Assembly: GCA_937919945.1 (NCBI GenBank)
Contig: CALESY010000048.1
Location: forward strand, 1-64,000
DNA length: 64,000 bases
Origin: an uncultured Chitinophagaceae bacterium
GTDB lineage: Bacteria; Bacteroidota; Bacteroidia; Chitinophagales; Chitinophagaceae
Direction: 5' to 3'
A model generated the notes under the pieces. That model was not told the origin of the DNA, ran no database searches, and worked only from the letters and a program-made list of their open reading frames with translations. This document shows positions 61,635 to 64,000 of this stretch, piece by piece. The position numbers were made by a program, and so were the translations under genes. Position 1 is the first letter of the stretch; every line of letters starts with the position of its first letter.

Positions 61635-63815
61635 ATGAGAAAAAATTGGCTGCTACTGATACTTGCTACGGTTCTGGTTACTATTCAATTTGATGCTAAC
61701 GCACAGCAGCAACGTAAAGAAAAGTATAGAAACAAAGCTGACGATCCCGTTTCAAAGCTCCCGTACTACAAAAAACTACGTTGGGCTGACGGCCTTTATC
61801 GCGAAGGAAGCTACTTCAACGCGATAGAGTATTATCAACAACTGAAACAGGAGGATGAACGCAATCCGTATTTAACATACCAATTGGCAGAATGCTATTG
61901 GATGACACGCGATTATGCACCTGCTGCGGCTTACTTTTCAGAGGTATATTCTATTGCTCCGAAAATGTATCCGGAAGCTATCTTCAAAAGTGCCCTGATG
62001 TTGAAGCAACAAGGTCGTTATGAAGATGCGATTGTTCAGTTCAATAAGTTCATCGCTGACAATCCGAAAACATTCAAAAAAGAAAAGAAACGTGCTTTGC
62101 GCGAGATTGAAGGTTGTAACATGGCTATGAACTCTGTGAAAGATCCTCAGGCTGTTACCATCGTCAATGCTGGCCCTAATGTAAATAGTGCATATACTGA
62201 ATCTGCACCTTATCCATTGGGAGACACCACATTATTGTTCTCTAGCATGCGTCAGAATAATATTGCTGAATTTGATAAGCGTACTGCAGAATACATGTCA
62301 CGCTTCATGGTTGCTCGCAAACAGATGTACACAGATCGTGTAGATTCTTTCCAATGGGCACTCGAATTCAAAGATGGTGGATTCAACACTAAGAAAGCAC
62401 ACGTTGGTAATGGTTGTTTCAGCCCCGGTGGCGAACGATTCTACTTCACTAAATGTGCTGAAGGTGATTCTTTAAAAGTAGAATGTAAAATCTACGTTTC
62501 TAAATTTGAAAAAGCTAAATGGAGCGAACCACAATTGTTAGGTGAGGGTATTAATGATGGCGGATCTAATACACAACCGTTTATAGCAAAAGTTGGTAAA
62601 AAGGAAATATTGTTCTTTTCATCAAATCGTACATTACAAAGCCGCGGTGGTTATGATATATGGTATTCTGTTATAGATACTCGTAATGGTAGCTATCGTC
62701 GCCCGCAAAATGCAGGTAAGCAAATAAATACAGAGCGTGATGAGGTTACACCTTACTATGACAGCCGTGTTAATAAATTGTATTTTGCCTCAAATGGTTG
62801 GGTAACTATGGGTGGCTTTGATATTTATTCTGCTGATGGTGGTCCTTCTCGTTACACTAACGTTCAAAATCTAGGTTATCCTATCAATACAGCTGCGGAT
62901 GAGATGTACTATATCAAAGATCCTGTTGGCAAACCAGACGCATACGTTGTATCAAATCGTTTGGGTTCTGTAGCACTGAAAAATCCAACTTGTTGCGACG
63001 ATATCTGGCGCATACAATATGAGCCTAAGCTGGTTGTAATAGGTAAAGTTGTAGACCGTAAAACATCTCAACTGATGAATGAAGTGGTAGTGAAAATGGT
63101 TGATCAGAATGGTGATTTGAAAACTTTCAACTCTACTGATGGAAATTTCTTGTTCAATATTTCCCGCAGCAAATCTTATGTATTGACTGGAGATAGGCAA
63201 AGTTATGCATCAAGCCGCGCTACTGTTAATACAATGGATGTTAAACGCACAGACCCTGATGATACTGTAACTGTTACCATCTACATGGATGAAATAACGC
63301 CTGTATATACATTCTCTGTAAGTAATGTGTACTACGATTATGATAAGGCTGATTTGCGTCCTGAATCTGTAGCATCTTTAGATTCTGTTGTAGCGTTTCT
63401 GAAAGATAATCCTTCATTCAATGTTGAGGTGTATTCTTTTACAGATGGTAAGGGTAAAGATGACTACAACAAAAAACTGTCTGAAAAGCGTGCACAGTCT
63501 GTAATAGATTATTTAGTAGGTGCTGGTATAGAACAGACACGTTTAGTAGCAAAAGGTTTTGGTGCTGCCATGCCAGCTGCTCCTAATACAGTAAATGGTA
63601 AAGATAATCCTAACAACCGTCAATTGAATCGTCGTACAGAGTTCCGTATTGTTACGGATGTGCCTACACGCCGTATACTGTATAATAGTGCTAAACCAGG
63701 TAATATGGACGAACAGTCTAAGAACCTGATGCAAAATGAGAATAATAATGAAGATGCAGACCCTACTGACAACCTGCCTGATATGACTACTCCCGGCAGC
63801 AGGGTTAATAAGTAA
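61635..63815 (+). CDS. porE: PorE-like T9SS protein (TPR, propeller, carboxypeptidase-regulatory-like and OmpA domains)
   Basis: A 726-residue envelope protein whose domain order matches PorE, the peptidoglycan anchor of the T9SS. After a signal peptide (cleavage near NAQQ, residues 23-24) come TPR-like helices (LYREGSYFNAIEYYQQLK, about 50-170) and PD40/beta-propeller repeats (ILFFSSNRTLQSRGGYDIWY, KLYFASNGWVTMGGFDIYS). A carboxypeptidase-regulatory-like domain follows (VVIGKVVDRKTSQLMNEVVV, about 468-550). The C-terminal OmpA domain has VYYDYDKADLRPESVASLD and RQLNRRTEFRI, with the peptidoglycan-binding Asp/Arg. It ends with a polar tail. General OmpA-family assignment is certain; the porE name is by architecture. 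Confidence 0.85.
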   Translation: MRKNWLLLILATVLVTIQFDANAQQQRKEKYRNKADDPVSKLPYYKKLRWADGLYREGSYFNAIEYYQQLKQEDERNPYLTYQLAECYWMTRDYAPAAAYFSEVYSIAPKMYPEAIFKSALMLKQQGRYEDAIVQFNKFIADNPKTFKKEKKRALREIEGCNMAMNSVKDPQAVTIVNAGPNVNSAYTESAPYPLGDTTLLFSSMRQNNIAEFDKRTAEYMSRFMVARKQMYTDRVDSFQWALEFKDGGFNTKKAHVGNGCFSPGGERFYFTKCAEGDSLKVECKIYVSKFEKAKWSEPQLLGEGINDGGSNTQPFIAKVGKKEILFFSSNRTLQSRGGYDIWYSVIDTRNGSYRRPQNAGKQINTERDEVTPYYDSRVNKLYFASNGWVTMGGFDIYSADGGPSRYTNVQNLGYPINTAADEMYYIKDPVGKPDAYVVSNRLGSVALKNPTCCDDIWRIQYEPKLVVIGKVVDRKTSQLMNEVVVKMVDQNGDLKTFNSTDGNFLFNISRSKSYVLTGDRQSYASSRATVNTMDVKRTDPDDTVTVTIYMDEITPVYTFSVSNVYYDYDKADLRPESVASLDSVVAFLKDNPSFNVEVYSFTDGKGKDDYNKKLSEKRAQSVIDYLVGAGIEQTRLVAKGFGAAMPAAPNTVNGKDNPNNRQLNRRTEFRIVTDVPTRRILYNSAKPGNMDEQSKNLMQNENNNEDADPTDNLPDMTTPGSRVNK

Positions 63816-63837
63816 TCAATATATGTTTAGTCTATAT

Positions 63838-63870
63838 AAATCATCCCGCACAATATGTGCGGGATGATTT
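63838..63870 (+). terminator. Perfect 15-bp terminator after PorE-like gene
   Basis: AAATCATCCCGCACA / TGTGCGGGATGATTT with a 3-nt loop, 22 bp after the stop. Confidence 0.85.
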
Positions 63871-63892
63871 ATTATATAAACCTGCCAGCCAT

Positions 63893-63900
63893 TACCTTTG
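63893..63900 (+). promoter_or_regulatory. -7 promoter box abutting prmA start
   Basis: TACCTTTG is a perfect TAnnTTTG match, 5 nt before the ATG at 63906, predicting a leaderless or nearly leaderless mRNA. Confidence 0.5.
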
Positions 63901-63905
63901 CTGCT

Positions 63906-64000
63906 ATGCAATACCAAAAAGTGATATTATTTACCAAAGAGACTTCAAAGCGTGAAATATTAATAGCCAGATTGGCTGTAGAGGGTTATGATGGTTTTGA
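63906..64000 (+). CDS. prmA: Ribosomal protein L11 methyltransferase (partial, runs off the window)
   Basis: Only the first 31 codons are present (MQYQKVILFTKETSKREI and on to AVEGYDGF). The pattern of a short beta strand, a helix with ILIARLAVEGYDGF and an expected following Glu matches the N-terminal domain of Bacteroidota PrmA, which methylates ribosomal protein L11. The catalytic domain lies beyond the window, so the call is tentative. Confidence 0.6.
   Translation, partial: MQYQKVILFTKETSKREILIARLAVEGYDGF

Noticed and set aside
1..64000. Mobile elements, CRISPR arrays, tRNA or rRNA genes
   Set aside because: I looked for transposase motifs, terminal inverted repeats with target duplications, regularly spaced direct repeats and T-loop signatures (GTTCRA) outside coding regions and found none I could support.

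Overview
The window is chromosomal DNA of a Bacteroidota species, most likely in or near Chitinophagales/Chitinophagaceae (inference from gene content, not a database match). Signs of this are a type IX secretion (T9SS) pair (PorP/SprF-like protein and PorE-like OmpA protein), a secreted protein with a T9SS type A sorting tail, a YtxJ-type thiol protein, the DUF3822-rsmD-coaD run and the ftsK-lolA pair. Shine-Dalgarno sequences are weak, and the Bacteroidota -7 promoter box TAnnTTTG recurs just before many start codons. I saw no tRNA, rRNA, CRISPR array, transposase or phage gene.

Layout. 356-4773: RND efflux pump plus TolC channel, with no membrane-fusion adaptor in the window. 5097-7451: UDP-glucuronate decarboxylase and UDP-glucose dehydrogenase (UDP-glucose to UDP-glucuronate to UDP-xylose). 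7609-14100: a lipoprotein, housekeeping genes (class III aminotransferase, CCA-adding enzyme, tRNA threonylcarbamoyladenosine synthesis), two tandem DUF1573 proteins and a class I aminotransferase. 14137-34711: a 20 kb exopolysaccharide locus, nearly all on the minus strand, with Wza-like export protein, Wzc-like tyrosine autokinase, ABC flippase, GT2 and GT4 glycosyltransferases, two asparagine-synthase-type amidotransferases, a deacetylase-like protein and, on the opposite strand, a Wzy-like membrane protein. The two UDP-sugar enzymes probably feed this locus.

34861-34976, between wza and pdxH, holds an AT-rich stretch followed by four DnaA-box-like 9-mers at 10-11 bp spacing, which looks like a replication-origin or DnaA-titration module. 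35054-51341 is mostly housekeeping: pdxH, chromate transporter, Sco, leuS, an FAD oxidoreductase, Maf, UbiA-type prenyltransferase, pyrE, Nudix, YkvA, coaD, rsmD, MATE, ytxJ and fabD.

51342-52294 has no conventional gene. It holds a compact predicted transcript with its own promoter, a 26-codon membrane mini-ORF and an intrinsic terminator, followed by a three-unit 11-bp repeat and two degenerate pentamer (AGTAN) arrays. 52295-56666 is an envelope cluster: beta-barrel protein, lipoprotein, MbnP-family protein, di-haem MbnH/MauG-like peroxidase and a YHYH-domain protein with a T9SS tail. The MbnP-MbnH pair is the one known from methanobactin (copper) loci, here without any visible methanobactin genes and next to a putative T9SS cargo. 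56816-64000 carries lolA, ftsK, the PorP/SprF-like and PorE-like T9SS genes and the start of prmA.

Starts were re-chosen in several places (leuS, ftsK, rsmD, DUF3822, fabD, wza and others) using promoter position, signal peptides and family N-termini. Six genes appear to use TTG or GTG.
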